From Rubripirellula tenax (GTDB lineage Bacteria; Planctomycetota; Planctomycetia; Pirellulales; Pirellulaceae): DNA of 64,000 bases. The notes under the pieces were generated by a model, which worked only from the letters and a program-made list of their open reading frames with translations, had not been told where the DNA came from and did not search any database. Location of the stretch: NCBI RefSeq assembly GCF_007860125.1, contig NZ_SJPW01000006.1, positions 429,844 to 493,843 of the forward strand. The letters run 5' to 3'. Positions 1 through 8,591 of the stretch are shown here, piece by piece. The position numbers were made by a program, and so were the translations under genes. Positions within the stretch are counted from its first letter, which is position 1. Each line of letters begins with the position of its first letter.

Positions 1-300
1 CGCGACACGCAGCTCATGAATCGATTGCAAACACAGACTGGCCAAATGCCGCAGCACTTCGGACTTGCCCGACGTCGACAACAAGTCGTCACTCGACGCG
101 TGTTCCGTCGCGAGCGTCCCGATCCGTTGGGCCGACGCAGCAACGCGTCCAACAACGCGGCCCGGATCGGCGGTCTGGTCGCGCATGACTTCACGAACTC
201 GTTTTTCGAACAAGGCCAACAATGTCCGATCGATCTCGTCGATGGACCGGGTGGCCGGCAATGAGGGTTCGGAAGTCGGTTTGTCGCTAGGAATCGTCAT
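1..300 (-). CDS. pheA: Prephenate dehydratase/chorismate mutase (P-protein), N-terminal part only
   Basis: Reads leftward from an ATG at 300 and runs off the window, so only about 100 residues are visible. The motif IDEIDRTLLALFEKRV near residues 20-35 resembles the first helix of an AroQ-type chorismate mutase. The visible part ends in LQSIHELRVA, the position where planctomycete P-proteins pass into the prephenate dehydratase domain, usually with a following FLGP motif that lies outside the window. The family converts chorismate to prephenate and phenylpyruvate for phenylalanine synthesis. The gene is divergent from dnaK. The assignment is tentative because the catalytic dehydratase domain is not seen and the mutase region is diverged. 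Confidence 0.5.
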   Translation of the reverse strand, partial: MTIPSDKPTSEPSLPATRSIDEIDRTLLALFEKRVREVMRDQTADPGRVVGRVAASAQRIGTLATEHASSDDLLSTSGKSEVLRHLASLCLQSIHELRVA

Positions 301-324
301 GCGGTCGGGCCGAATCGAAAAGTC

Positions 325-337
325 TGTCAAAATGACA
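325..337. promoter_or_regulatory. Short dyad TGTCA-N3-TGACA upstream of dnaK
   Basis: Perfect 5-bp inverted repeat. The same half-sites recur at 402-406 and 417-421. It lies about 145-155 bp upstream of the sigma-54 element at 480-495, a normal distance for an enhancer-binding activator. The role is inferred; no named activator consensus is matched. Confidence 0.3.
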
Positions 338-479
338 CTTGGCCATTTCCAGAAGGAAACGGTCAAATTTATCTACTGCCAAAAAAGTCGCTCAACAGCG
401 GTGTCATCGCCAGAATTGACACTGAAAAGCACTGCAAGGGTAGCTCAAATCCATTTTCGCGGCCACCATCGACCCCGAC

Positions 480-495
480 TGGCACGGGCTTTGCC
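480..495 (+). promoter_or_regulatory. Sigma-54 (-24/-12) promoter element upstream of dnaK
   Basis: The sequence TGGCACGGGCTTTGCC matches the RpoN consensus TGGCACG-N4-TTGCW at every defined base except the last, with the correct GG-to-GC spacing. The predicted transcription start is near 507, about 100 bp before the dnaK ATG. The intergenic stretch 301-609 otherwise holds only the TGTCA/TGACA dyads and an isolated TTGACA at 416-421 without a good -10. No CIRCE (TTAGCACTC-N9-GAGTGCTAA) was found. Confidence 0.55.
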
Positions 496-609
496 TAGTT
501 GGGGTTCCAGCGAAAAGCGGTGCCCATTTCGACAGTCGCTGCTAAACCTCAAAAACAAAACACCTCCGTCTGACGACGCGTAGACCCGACACCTTTTCAG
601 GAGATTCAC

Positions 610-2538
610 ATGGCCCAGGGCGAAAAAATCATCGGCATTGACCTCGGCACGACCAACAGCGTCGTGGCCATCATGGAGGGCAGCGAACCGAAAGTTATTC
701 CCAACGCCGAAGGCAACCGATTGACGCCCAGCGTCGTTGCATTCACCGACAAAAACGAAACCATCGTCGGCGAACCGGCTCGTCGCCAAGCCGTCACCAA
801 CCCCAAGCGGACCGTCTACTCGGTCAAGCGTTTCATGGGCCGCCGGCATGCCGAAGTCGAATCCGAAGAGAAGATGGTGCCTTACGGCGTCGTCGGTAAT
901 GCGGACGAGTACGTCAAGATCGCGGTCGGTGACACGAACTACACGCCACAGGAAATCAGCGCGAAGGTACTTCGTAAGCTGAAGGAATCGGCCGAATCGT
1001 ATCTTGGCCACAAGGTTAGCAAGGCCGTCATCACGGTCCCGGCATACTTCAACGACGCCCAACGCCAAGCGACGAAAGACGCCGGGCAAATTGCCGGACT
1101 GGAAGTAGCACGGATCATCAACGAGCCGACCGCCGCCGCACTGGCCTACGGTTTGGACAAGAAGAAAGACGAAAAGATCATCGTCTTTGACTTGGGTGGT
1201 GGTACGTTCGACGTCTCGGTTTTGGAAGTCGCTGATGCCGGCGATGAAGACCAAGAGAGCCGCGTGTTCCAGGTCATCAGCACCAGTGGCGACGGTCACT
1301 TGGGTGGCGACGACTTCGACGAAGCACTGATCCACTACGTTGCCGATACGTTCAAGAAAGACAACGCGATCGATCTGCGCAACGATCCCATGGCTTTGCA
1401 ACGGCTTCAAGAAGCGTGTGAAAAAGCGAAGAAGGAATTGAGCACGTTGCCCGAGACCGACATCAACTTGCCGTTCATCACGATGGACGCCACAGGTCCA
1501 AAACACCTGACGATGAAGATTTCGCGCAGCAAGTTCGAAGAACTGATCGACGATCTGGTCGAGCGGACACGCAAACCAGTCATGCAAGCGCTTTCGGATG
1601 CCGGAATGAAGCCTAGCGACATCGACGAGATTGTTTTGGTCGGTGGTAGCACGCGAGTGCCCAAGGTTCGCGAGTTGGTCAAGGCGATTTTCGGCAAGGA
1701 CCCGCACCAAGGCGTCAACCCAGACGAAGTGGTTGCCGTCGGCGCTGCGATCCAAGCCAGCGTTTTGGCCGGCGATCGCACCGACGTGCTGTTGTTGGAC
1801 GTGACGCCGTTGACGTTGGGTATCGAAACGGAAGGTGGTGTGATGACCGCTTTGGTCGAACGCAACACAACGATTCCGGTCGAAAAGAAAAACGTGTTCA
1901 GTACAGCAGCAGATAGCCAAACTGCAGTGACAGTTCGTGTTTTCCAGGGCGAGCGAAAAATGGCGGTCAGCAACCGATTGCTTGGCGAGTTCAATCTGGA
2001 AGGTATCCCCGCCCAACCTCGTGGGGTACCACAAATCGAAGTCAAATTCGACATCGACCAGAACGGTATCCTTGCCGTGTCGGCCAAGGAATTGAAGACC
2101 GGCAAAGAGGCGTCTGTTCAAATCAAAGAAGCGGGCGCTCTTAGCGAGGACGAAATCGAACAAATGCGGAAGGACGCGGAAGCCAATGCCGACGATGACC
2201 GCAAGACGTTTGAATTGGTCGAAGCGAAGAACAAGGCCAGTCAACAGGTTTATCAGCTCGAAAAGCTGATGAAGGAAAACGACGACAAGCTGAGCGATTC
2301 GGACAAAGAACCGATGAACAAGGCCATCGAAAAAGTGAAGACGGCTTCCGAAGCCGATGATGTCGATGCGATCAAGCAAGCGACGGACGAGTTAGACGCT
2401 GCTTCGCAAGCGTTCAGCAAAGTGCTGTACGAGAAGTCGGAAGCAGCGGGCGGTGCCGAAGCTGCAGGTGCGACCGCATCGGCGGCCGCTGACAACGATG
2501 ACGACGCCATCGACGCTGATTTCGAAGTCAAAGAATAG
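610..2538 (+). CDS. dnaK: Chaperone protein DnaK (Hsp70)
   Basis: Cytosolic ATP-dependent chaperone of 642 residues, the usual family length. The N-terminal [10 protein letters not shown] phosphate-binding motif, the [12 protein letters not shown] motif near residue 195 and [12 protein letters not shown] near 340 define the actin-like nucleotide-binding domain. The substrate-binding domain follows ([17 protein letters not shown]), then the helical lid and an acidic tail ending DADFEVKE. An AGGAG ribosome site lies 8-10 bases before the ATG. The next gene, clpB, encodes the disaggregase that works with DnaK, but a terminator separates the two, so they are probably separate transcription units. 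Neither grpE nor dnaJ is present here. Expression may depend on sigma-54 (element at 480-495). Confidence 0.98.
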   Translation: MAQGEKIIGIDLGTTNSVVAIMEGSEPKVIPNAEGNRLTPSVVAFTDKNETIVGEPARRQAVTNPKRTVYSVKRFMGRRHAEVESEEKMVPYGVVGNADEYVKIAVGDTNYTPQEISAKVLRKLKESAESYLGHKVSKAVITVPAYFNDAQRQATKDAGQIAGLEVARIINEPTAAALAYGLDKKKDEKIIVFDLGGGTFDVSVLEVADAGDEDQESRVFQVISTSGDGHLGGDDFDEALIHYVADTFKKDNAIDLRNDPMALQRLQEACEKAKKELSTLPETDINLPFITMDATGPKHLTMKISRSKFEELIDDLVERTRKPVMQALSDAGMKPSDIDEIVLVGGSTRVPKVRELVKAIFGKDPHQGVNPDEVVAVGAAIQASVLAGDRTDVLLLDVTPLTLGIETEGGVMTALVERNTTIPVEKKNVFSTAADSQTAVTVRVFQGERKMAVSNRLLGEFNLEGIPAQPRGVPQIEVKFDIDQNGILAVSAKELKTGKEASVQIKEAGALSEDEIEQMRKDAEANADDDRKTFELVEAKNKASQQVYQLEKLMKENDDKLSDSDKEPMNKAIEKVKTASEADDVDAIKQATDELDAASQAFSKVLYEKSEAAGGAEAAGATASAAADNDDDAIDADFEVKE

Positions 2539-2566
2539 CCACAGCCAAGGCTGTGATTTAATAGAG

Positions 2567-2599
2567 AAGGCGAGTGTCGCAGGATGCTCGCCTTTTTTT
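2567..2599 (+). terminator. Rho-independent terminator of dnaK
   Basis: Stem AAGGCGAG pairs with CTCGCCTT across a 12-base loop and runs into seven or more T residues. It is preceded at 2541-2556 by a small hairpin (CACAGCC-AA-GGCTGTG). It stands 28 bp after the dnaK stop. Confidence 0.88.
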
Positions 2600-2765
2600 A
2601 TGCGCCCTCTCGGGATCTGGTGGCGCTTGCGCTGGCGGTTGGGAAAACAGCGAGGTGACGAGGGGAACCGGATAGATTCGGACGGTTGCTAAATCTTTTG
2701 CCGGCAAACCCCGTCGCACGGGTACGGTTTTTGCGATGGATGAACATCAAGGAGATACAACTGCC

Positions 2766-5414
2766 ATGACATTTCGATTTGACAAACTGACCACCAAGTC
2801 TCAATCCACTGTTGCCGAAGCACAGGCACGCGCCGCGTCGACGGGCAATCCAGAGATCACGACGCTACACATCTTGGCAGCCATGATGGAGGAGTCGGAA
2901 GGGATCACTCGCCCGCTGCTGGACAAGATGAAAGTCGATGTTTCCACCCTTTCCGGCACCGTCAAGAGTGAGCTATCGCGATTGCCAGCCGTTTCCGGCG
3001 GACGACAACCGGGCATTGCGCCGGAGTTGCAGAAGACGTTCGATGCGGCGGCCGATGCGGCGGCATCTTTGAAGGACGAGTATGTTGCGACCGAGCACCT
3101 ATTGCTGGCGCTCGCGCGCGTCGAAAGCAAAGCGAATCGGCTACTGAAGCTGGCGGGCGTTTCTGACAACGATGTACTTGCCGCGATGGCAGAAGTGCGC
3201 GGATCGGCGCGCGTGACGGACCAGAACGCCGAGTCGACCTACCAAGCGCTCGAAAAATTTGGGATCGACCTGACCTTGCTTGCTTCCCAGGGCAAACTCG
3301 ATCCTGTGATCGGACGCGACAACGAGATTCGACGCGTGATTCAGGTGCTGTCGCGTCGTACAAAGAACAATCCGGTTCTGATCGGCCAACCGGGCGTCGG
3401 TAAGACGGCGATCGCCGAAGGTCTTGCGATTCGCATCTTTGACGGCGACGTTCCGCAGAGCTTGAAAAATAAGAAGGTGATCTCGCTTGATATGGGAGCG
3501 CTCGTCGCCGGAGCGAAGTTTCGTGGCGACTTCGAGGAACGATTGAAATCGGTGCTTCGTGAAGTCAAAGACTCTGGCGGACAAGTGATTCTGTTCATCG
3601 ACGAATTGCATTTGGTCGTCGGGACGGGCAAGACAGAGGGATCGCCCGATGCTGCCAACTTGTTGAAGCCGGAATTGGCTCGCGGTACGCTCCGTTGTAT
3701 CGGGGCGACCACGCTGGACGAGTATCGCCAGAATATCGAGAAAGACGCCGCGCTCGAGCGGCGTTTCCAACCCGTCTACGTTGGTGAGCCGACGGCGGAC
3801 GATACCGTCGCGATCTTGCGAGGATTGAAGTCGCGGTACGAGTCGCACCATGGCGTTCGCATCACCGATAGCGCGATAGTGGCCGCGGCGAACTTATCCA
3901 ATCGCTACATCGCGGACCGGTTCTTGCCCGACAAGGCAATCGACTTGATCGATGAAGCGGCCAGTCGCTTGGCGATGGAAAAGGAAAGCGTGCCCGAACC
4001 GATCGATCGCATCCAACGACGATTGCGGCAATTGGAACTCGCCCATCGCCAATTGGTCGACGAACAGGAAGAATCCGCCGTCGCCAAGAGAACGGAAATC
4101 GAACAGGAGATGGAATCGCTCGGTCGCGAGTTGGCGAATTTGCGAGAGCAATGGGAGGCTGAAAAGCTGGGTCTGGACGATGTTCAATCGATCCGTCAGG
4201 AAGCCGAATCGTTAAAACACAAGTTCGCCAAATTGGACGTCGAAGCGAAGCAGAAGCAGTTGGGCGGCGAGAGTCCGGAAACGATCTACCAAGAAATGTT
4301 GGCGACGCGTGCGAAACAAACTCAGCTCGAGGCAAGACTCGAGGAAATCGAAGCGCACGAGACCTCGCCGGCGGACGACGTCAATGCCGACAAACGACGA
4401 CTGCTAAGACGCGACGTCACCGAAGACGAAATCGCCGAAGTCGTCAGTGCTTGGACGGGCGTTCCGGTCAGCCGCATGTTGGAAACCGAGCGAGCGAAAT
4501 TGTTGGTGATGGAAGAACGCTTGCACGGCCGAGTGGTCGGACAAGATGAAGCCGTCGCAGCAGTTTCCGATGCCGTGCGCCGCAGTCGCAGCGGTCTGCA
4601 GGACCCCAGTCGTCCGATCGGTTCGTTTTTATTCCTGGGACCAACCGGCGTCGGAAAGACGGAACTTTGCAAGGCACTTGCGCAAGTCATGTTTGATGAC
4701 GAATCGGCAATGGTGCGGATCGACATGAGCGAGTTCATGGAACGACACAGCGTGTCGCGGTTGATCGGTGCGCCACCCGGATACGTGGGCTATGAAGAGG
4801 GTGGCAAATTGACCGAAGCCGTCCGTCGTCGACCGTACGGCGTGTTGTTGCTGGACGAGATGGAGAAGGCCCATCCGGACGTCTTCAATATTTTGTTACA
4901 GGTCTTGGACGATGGTCGGCTGACCGACGGTCATGGACGCACGGTCGATTTTACCAACACGGTTGTCGTGATGACCAGCAACGCGGGCAGCCAAGTCATC
5001 CAACAAGTCACCGAACAAGGTGGCGGCGAGGATGAAATGCGCGCGGCGGTCAACGAATCGTTAAGAGCGAGGTTCTTGCCCGAGTTCCTGAACCGAATCG
5101 ACGACATCGTCATCTTTCATCCGCTGCGCAAAAATGAGATCCGAACAATCGTTGGCTTGCAATTGGAACGTCTGGCTGCTCGCGTCAAAGCGAACGGTCT
5201 TGTGATCGAAGTCACCGAGGCGGCGATCAGCGAGATCGCGGCGGTGGGTTACGACCCGACGTACGGTGCCAGACCGTTGAAGCGAGTGATTCAACGCGAG
5301 ATCGAAAACCCGTTGGCGACGTCGCTGCTGAAGAACTCGTATCCGGAAGGCTCGACTGTGACGATCGACTTTGTCGACGGTCAGTACACGTTCGCCGGTG
5401 CTGCGAAATTTTAG
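2766..5414 (+). CDS. clpB: ATP-dependent chaperone ClpB
   Basis: Hexameric AAA+ disaggregase that rescues aggregated proteins together with DnaK. The ATG at 2766 is chosen because AAGGAG lies about 11 bases upstream; an ATG at 2736 would place that site inside the gene. This gives 882 residues and the usual N-terminus [13 protein letters not shown]. Order: Clp N domain, first AAA with GQPGVGKT (about residue 206) and FIDELH, the coiled-coil M domain (about 400-520), and second AAA with GPTGVGKT (about 625), [13 protein letters not shown] and the sensor-2 region [11 protein letters not shown]. All catalytic motifs look intact. The gene ends 25 bp before a convergent lipoprotein gene. Confidence 0.97.
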   Translation: MTFRFDKLTTKSQSTVAEAQARAASTGNPEITTLHILAAMMEESEGITRPLLDKMKVDVSTLSGTVKSELSRLPAVSGGRQPGIAPELQKTFDAAADAAASLKDEYVATEHLLLALARVESKANRLLKLAGVSDNDVLAAMAEVRGSARVTDQNAESTYQALEKFGIDLTLLASQGKLDPVIGRDNEIRRVIQVLSRRTKNNPVLIGQPGVGKTAIAEGLAIRIFDGDVPQSLKNKKVISLDMGALVAGAKFRGDFEERLKSVLREVKDSGGQVILFIDELHLVVGTGKTEGSPDAANLLKPELARGTLRCIGATTLDEYRQNIEKDAALERRFQPVYVGEPTADDTVAILRGLKSRYESHHGVRITDSAIVAAANLSNRYIADRFLPDKAIDLIDEAASRLAMEKESVPEPIDRIQRRLRQLELAHRQLVDEQEESAVAKRTEIEQEMESLGRELANLREQWEAEKLGLDDVQSIRQEAESLKHKFAKLDVEAKQKQLGGESPETIYQEMLATRAKQTQLEARLEEIEAHETSPADDVNADKRRLLRRDVTEDEIAEVVSAWTGVPVSRMLETERAKLLVMEERLHGRVVGQDEAVAAVSDAVRRSRSGLQDPSRPIGSFLFLGPTGVGKTELCKALAQVMFDDESAMVRIDMSEFMERHSVSRLIGAPPGYVGYEEGGKLTEAVRRRPYGVLLLDEMEKAHPDVFNILLQVLDDGRLTDGHGRTVDFTNTVVVMTSNAGSQVIQQVTEQGGGEDEMRAAVNESLRARFLPEFLNRIDDIVIFHPLRKNEIRTIVGLQLERLAARVKANGLVIEVTEAAISEIAAVGYDPTYGARPLKRVIQREIENPLATSLLKNSYPEGSTVTIDFVDGQYTFAGAAKF

Positions 5415-5439
5415 CGTTGGCAAACGGAATGGAATACGT

Positions 5440-5967
5440 TTACTTCTTCGTCTGGATCATCGTTGGGGCACGCCCCGGGATGATCCGGACTTCGATGTCA
5501 TCAAGACTCTTTTTGCGAAGTTCGTCTTCGTTTTCATCTTCGATGTCTTCGAGTTTCCGGTCCTTCAACCTGTCGGCTTCTTTGGCACGGGAGTCCTTTG
5601 TCGACGAGTCGTCTGCGGCGTCGCTGTCTCCGTCCTCGTCGTCCATCCCGGGATCCAGATCCGAGTCACCTGATCTTTCGGTTTCTAGCCTTCGGATTAT
5701 CTCATCGGGCTGATCGGGACCCTCACGATCGATCAGCGAAGCCAGTTTGGCGCCGCCGGGATCGAAGACGCTGCCGACTCGCCCTTTTTCTCGCTCGGTT
5801 CGCTGCCACGCGCCACCGTAGGCCGGGTAGGCGAGATCTTCACAGTCGGCGCAAATACGACATCCGCCCGCCGGAATCGCCGCCAACAGCACCAGGGCTG
5901 TCAACGACAACTGGATCCACTTCGATGGCGAATCGACAGAACGGCCAGATTGGAGGTTTATCATCAT
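5440..5967 (-). CDS. Putative lipoprotein, hypothetical
   Basis: The function is not recognised. From the ATG at 5967 (a second follows at 5964) it encodes about 175 residues. The N-terminus has a hydrophobic segment ending LLAAIPAGGC, a plausible lipobox, followed by a cysteine-containing CRICADCEDLAYPAYGG motif. The C-terminal half is highly charged (acidic DDEDGDSD and lysine/arginine-rich stretches) and probably disordered. The frame stays open to 6051, but that start would put a long segment before the signal peptide. It is convergent with clpB. The secreted or membrane-anchored location is inferred from the signal only. Confidence 0.6.
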   Translation of the reverse strand: MMINLQSGRSVDSPSKWIQLSLTALVLLAAIPAGGCRICADCEDLAYPAYGGAWQRTEREKGRVGSVFDPGGAKLASLIDREGPDQPDEIIRRLETERSGDSDLDPGMDDEDGDSDAADDSSTKDSRAKEADRLKDRKLEDIEDENEDELRKKSLDDIEVRIIPGRAPTMIQTKK

Positions 5968-6235
5968 GACAACTCGGGCGTTTCCAAACGCGTCAACAAA
6001 AACGACGCCCACACTGGGGACATCGGTTTGTATCGGTAAAATGGACCGCACCGATGAGTCAAACTTTGCCGGCTAGGCAATTGGTGCGTATCAGACGGCG
6101 GAGGCTCGAATCGGAACGATTTCGGCGTTTTTCTGCAAAAAGTCTCAAGTCGCCCTTCCGCATACCGGCCGCCAAATGGCATGAATGGTGCAAGGCCGCA
6201 CGGATGGCAGCCTTCTTATCTTTCGAACGCGGAAT

Positions 6236-6523
6236 ATGGAGTTTCCCAGCGTGACCGATCTATCCCAAATCACCTCCATGATGGATGCTATCTTGCTGCC
6301 GTTGATGGGTTGCGTGACGCTGATGTTTGCAAAACTCTGTCATGGTGAAACGGCTCGTTGGGCGGAGCGCCAATTTTTTGCTGCGTTGGTGGTCATTACG
6401 ATCGTGACGTTGCGGACAGTGATCCTCTGCGACGACTCGTGGCTCCTTCACACGGCAACCCTGGGCACTATGACCGTCGGCGCGCTGGTGATTCCCGGAT
6501 ACGATTCATCGCTCGCCGCATAG
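6236..6523 (+). CDS. Small hypothetical membrane protein
   Basis: About 95 residues from the ATG at 6236; the frame is open from 6185 but the upstream part looks non-coding. Three hydrophobic stretches are visible: AILLPLMGCVTLMFAKL, FFAALVVITIVTLRTVIL and LLHTATLGTMTVGALVIPG. They suggest a small integral membrane protein. No family is recognised and no strong ribosome site is seen. It ends about 30 bp before aroA on the same strand and may be co-transcribed with it. Confidence 0.5.
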   Translation: MEFPSVTDLSQITSMMDAILLPLMGCVTLMFAKLCHGETARWAERQFFAALVVITIVTLRTVILCDDSWLLHTATLGTMTVGALVIPGYDSSLAA

Positions 6524-6553
6524 CCAGCCGAATCGCCGAAGACCTGAACATCG

Positions 6554-7918
6554 ATGCACGACTCTGACCCCGCTTCCCACCCCTCCGTCGAGATTGTGCC
6601 CGTCGATCGCGTTTGCGGTCGCATTCGCCCGCCGGGCAGCAAGAGTCTGACAAATCGAGCCCTGATCTGTGCCGCGTTTGCCGATGGTGATTCCGTCATC
6701 ACGGGCGCACTGCGAAGCGAAGACACGGAAGTCATGATCGAGGCGATTCGGTCGATCGGTGTGGTCGTCGAAGCATCCGATGGCGGTCGCCATTTGAATG
6801 TCTCGACATCCGGCCGGATCGCGCGCACCGACGAAATTCCAATCGAGATGTTCATCGCCAACAGCGGTACGACGATCCGATTTCTGACGGCTGCACTGTC
6901 GGCGTTCGGCGGGAACTATCGGCTGCACGGCGTCCAACGCATGCACCAACGCCCGATCGGTGACTTGGTCGATGCGATCGCGATGGTCATTGACGGAGAT
7001 ATTTCCGCAACGTCACCCAGCGGTTGCCCGCCCGTCGTGATGTCATCGCGAGGGTGGCAATCGGATTCGATGTCCGTCGCCGGCGCAGTCAGCAGCCAAT
7101 ATTTGAGCGGCTTGATGATGGCCGCGCCGATTCGCAGCACCGCGAACTCGAACCTTACAACTCGCATCAACGTTGTCGGTGAATTGGTCTCGCGTCCCTA
7201 CGTCGACATGACGGCGGAGGTCATGCGTTCATTTGGCAGTGTTGTCGGCGTGATCGATGACGCCAGTGGAACTCAGGTTGCCGTGGACATTGGCAGCGCC
7301 GGTTACATCGGCGGCGATCATTCGATCGAACCCGATGCTTCGGCGGCGAGCTATTTTTGGGCGGCCGCAGCGATCACGGGTGGGGAAGTCACGGTCGAAG
7401 GCCTGAATCGCAGTGCGATGCAAGGCGATGTCGGTTTTGTCGACGTGCTCGAAAAAATGGGATGCGAAGTTCGGCACACCGACGATTCGATCACCGTTGT
7501 CGGGCGACCACTTAGCGGTGTCGACGTCGATATGAACGTGATCAGCGATACGGTGCAAACTTTGTCGATGGTCGCATTGTTCGCCGAAGGCCCGACGCGC
7601 GTCCGCGGCGTGGCACACAATCGATTCAAAGAAACCGATCGCATCGGCGACTTGGCTTGCGAGATCCGGAAACTGGGTGCAAGGGTCGACGAACACGACG
7701 ACGGGCTGACGATTCACCCGGCTGCCCATTTGCATCCCGCAACTTTGGAAACTTATCACGACCACCGAATGGCGATGAGTTTTTCGCTGGTCGGGCTGAG
7801 ACTTCCGGGTGTCAAGATTCTCAATCCAGCGTGCACGTCAAAAACGTACCCCGAATACTTCGCCGATTTGGAACGCTTGATCGGCCATGCACACCGTTGG
7901 CATACCGCGTCGTCATAG
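6554..7918 (+). CDS. aroA: 3-phosphoshikimate 1-carboxyvinyltransferase (EPSP synthase)
   Basis: Joins phosphoenolpyruvate to shikimate-3-phosphate in the sixth step of the shikimate pathway. It has 454 residues, normal for the family. The substrate-binding motif PPGSKSLTNRALICAA is near residue 20, NSGTTIRFLTA near 100, HQRPIGDL near 130, the SSQYLSGLMMA loop near 180 and the terminal YHDHRMAMSF motif near 400. The PEP-loop reads NSGTTIR rather than the NAGTAMR typical of glyphosate-sensitive class I enzymes; I draw no conclusion about inhibitor sensitivity. The shikimate-pathway link to the pheA-like gene at the left edge is by pathway only, not by operon. Confidence 0.95.
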   Translation: MHDSDPASHPSVEIVPVDRVCGRIRPPGSKSLTNRALICAAFADGDSVITGALRSEDTEVMIEAIRSIGVVVEASDGGRHLNVSTSGRIARTDEIPIEMFIANSGTTIRFLTAALSAFGGNYRLHGVQRMHQRPIGDLVDAIAMVIDGDISATSPSGCPPVVMSSRGWQSDSMSVAGAVSSQYLSGLMMAAPIRSTANSNLTTRINVVGELVSRPYVDMTAEVMRSFGSVVGVIDDASGTQVAVDIGSAGYIGGDHSIEPDASAASYFWAAAAITGGEVTVEGLNRSAMQGDVGFVDVLEKMGCEVRHTDDSITVVGRPLSGVDVDMNVISDTVQTLSMVALFAEGPTRVRGVAHNRFKETDRIGDLACEIRKLGARVDEHDDGLTIHPAAHLHPATLETYHDHRMAMSFSLVGLRLPGVKILNPACTSKTYPEYFADLERLIGHAHRWHTASS

Positions 7919-7945
7919 CTCTGATGCCTGTGACGTCGGCGACGT

Positions 7946-7970
7946 AGCCGGACTTGTTAGAGTTCCGGCT
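7946..7970. terminator. Hairpin after aroA (AGCCGGA stem)
   Basis: AGCCGGA and TCCGGCT form a 7-bp stem around an 11-base loop, 28 bp past the aroA stop and between convergent genes. There is no T run, so it may be a dispersed intergenic repeat acting as a processing or termination site. Confidence 0.45.
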
Positions 7971-7983
7971 GTCTGGGCGAAGG

Positions 7984-8002
7984 GCGACCGACATTCGGTC
8001 GC
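7984..8002. terminator. Hairpin between aroA and the GlsB-like gene
   Basis: GCGACCGA-CAT-TCGGTCGC is a perfect 8-bp stem with a 3-base loop, followed on the plus strand by TTAACTTT. It lies between convergent genes and could serve both as a weak bidirectional terminator. Confidence 0.45.
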
Positions 8003-8031
8003 TTAACTTTAAACAGTGTTCGCTTCCCAGA

Positions 8032-8286
8032 TCAGTTGATCCGCTTGAAGCTGCGGTATTGAAGCGCCAACAAGATCACCGCACCGATGGTTGACCCGAT
8101 CCAGCCGCTGGATTGAATGGGTGATCCGCCGACCAGGAAGAACCCGATCAGTCCGCCGATGAACGATCCGGCGATTCCCAGAAACAGAGTCTGGATCAAA
8201 CTCATCGGCTGCTCGCCAGGCAATATCTTTCGCGCGAGCATTCCGATGATCAATCCGAAAATGATCCAACCTATGATCCAGAACAT
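8032..8286 (-). CDS. GlsB/YeaQ/YmgE family small membrane protein
   Basis: 84 residues from the ATG at 8286 (the frame is open to 8382, but family members begin at this methionine, MFWIIGWIIFGLI). Three hydrophobic helices with glycine-rich packing (GLIIGMLA, GIAGSFIGGLIGFFLVGG, GSTIGAVILLALQY) and the basic loop ARKILPGEQ are typical of the family formerly called transglycosylase-associated proteins. It resides in the inner membrane; its biochemical role is unknown, and some members are stress-induced. It is transcribed toward aroA. Confidence 0.85.
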   Translation of the reverse strand: MFWIIGWIIFGLIIGMLARKILPGEQPMSLIQTLFLGIAGSFIGGLIGFFLVGGSPIQSSGWIGSTIGAVILLALQYRSFKRIN

Positions 8287-8388
8287 CGTGCAATCTCGTA
8301 GGGGGGCGCGGCAAGTGACAGTCGTTCCGATAGACAACGGGTGAAGATGCACTATTCGTGCCACATCCGCCGAAATTGGCAACCCACG

Positions 8389-8431
8389 AAAAAACCCGCG
8401 TTTCGGACGTGATGTCAGAAACCCGGGTTTT
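8389..8431 (-). terminator. Terminator downstream of tRNA-Met
   Basis: On the minus strand AAACCCG-G-GTTTC pairs with GAAAC-G-CGGGTTT across a 13-base loop and continues into a T-rich run. It starts 8 bp after the 3' end of the tRNA. Confidence 0.75.
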
Positions 8432-8438
8432 TCGAAAA

Positions 8439-8512
8439 TAGCGACGAGTGGACTTGAACCACCGACCCCAGCCTTATGAAGACCGTGCTCTAACCAACTG
8501 AGCTACGTCGCC
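8439..8512 (-). tRNA. tRNA-Met (anticodon CAT), elongator type
   Basis: A 74-nt cloverleaf with a 7-bp acceptor (GGCGACG/CGTCGCT with a G-U first pair), D stem GCTC/GAGC, anticodon loop TTCATAA, T arm GGTGG-TTCAAGT-CCACT and discriminator A. CCA is not encoded. The anticodon stem lacks the three G-C pairs of initiator tRNA, so it is an elongator; a lysidine-modified tRNA-Ile(CAT) cannot be fully excluded from sequence alone. Confidence 0.95.
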
Positions 8513-8591
8513 GTGAGGGCGAGAGTATGCCAAAAAATGAAAACCCCGCCAAGCCCTCCCCAAGCCCACAAAAACATGGGTCCCATGTGCA

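Noticed and set aside
301-609. CIRCE or sigma-32 heat-shock element upstream of dnaK
   Set aside because: No TTAGCACTC/GAGTGCTAA pair and no CTTGAA/CCCCAT pair was found.
445-2379. 644-residue open frame antisense to dnaK
   Set aside because: A well-known artefact: the antisense strand of dnaK is often open because of codon bias. No ribosome site or known domain; dnaK is certain.
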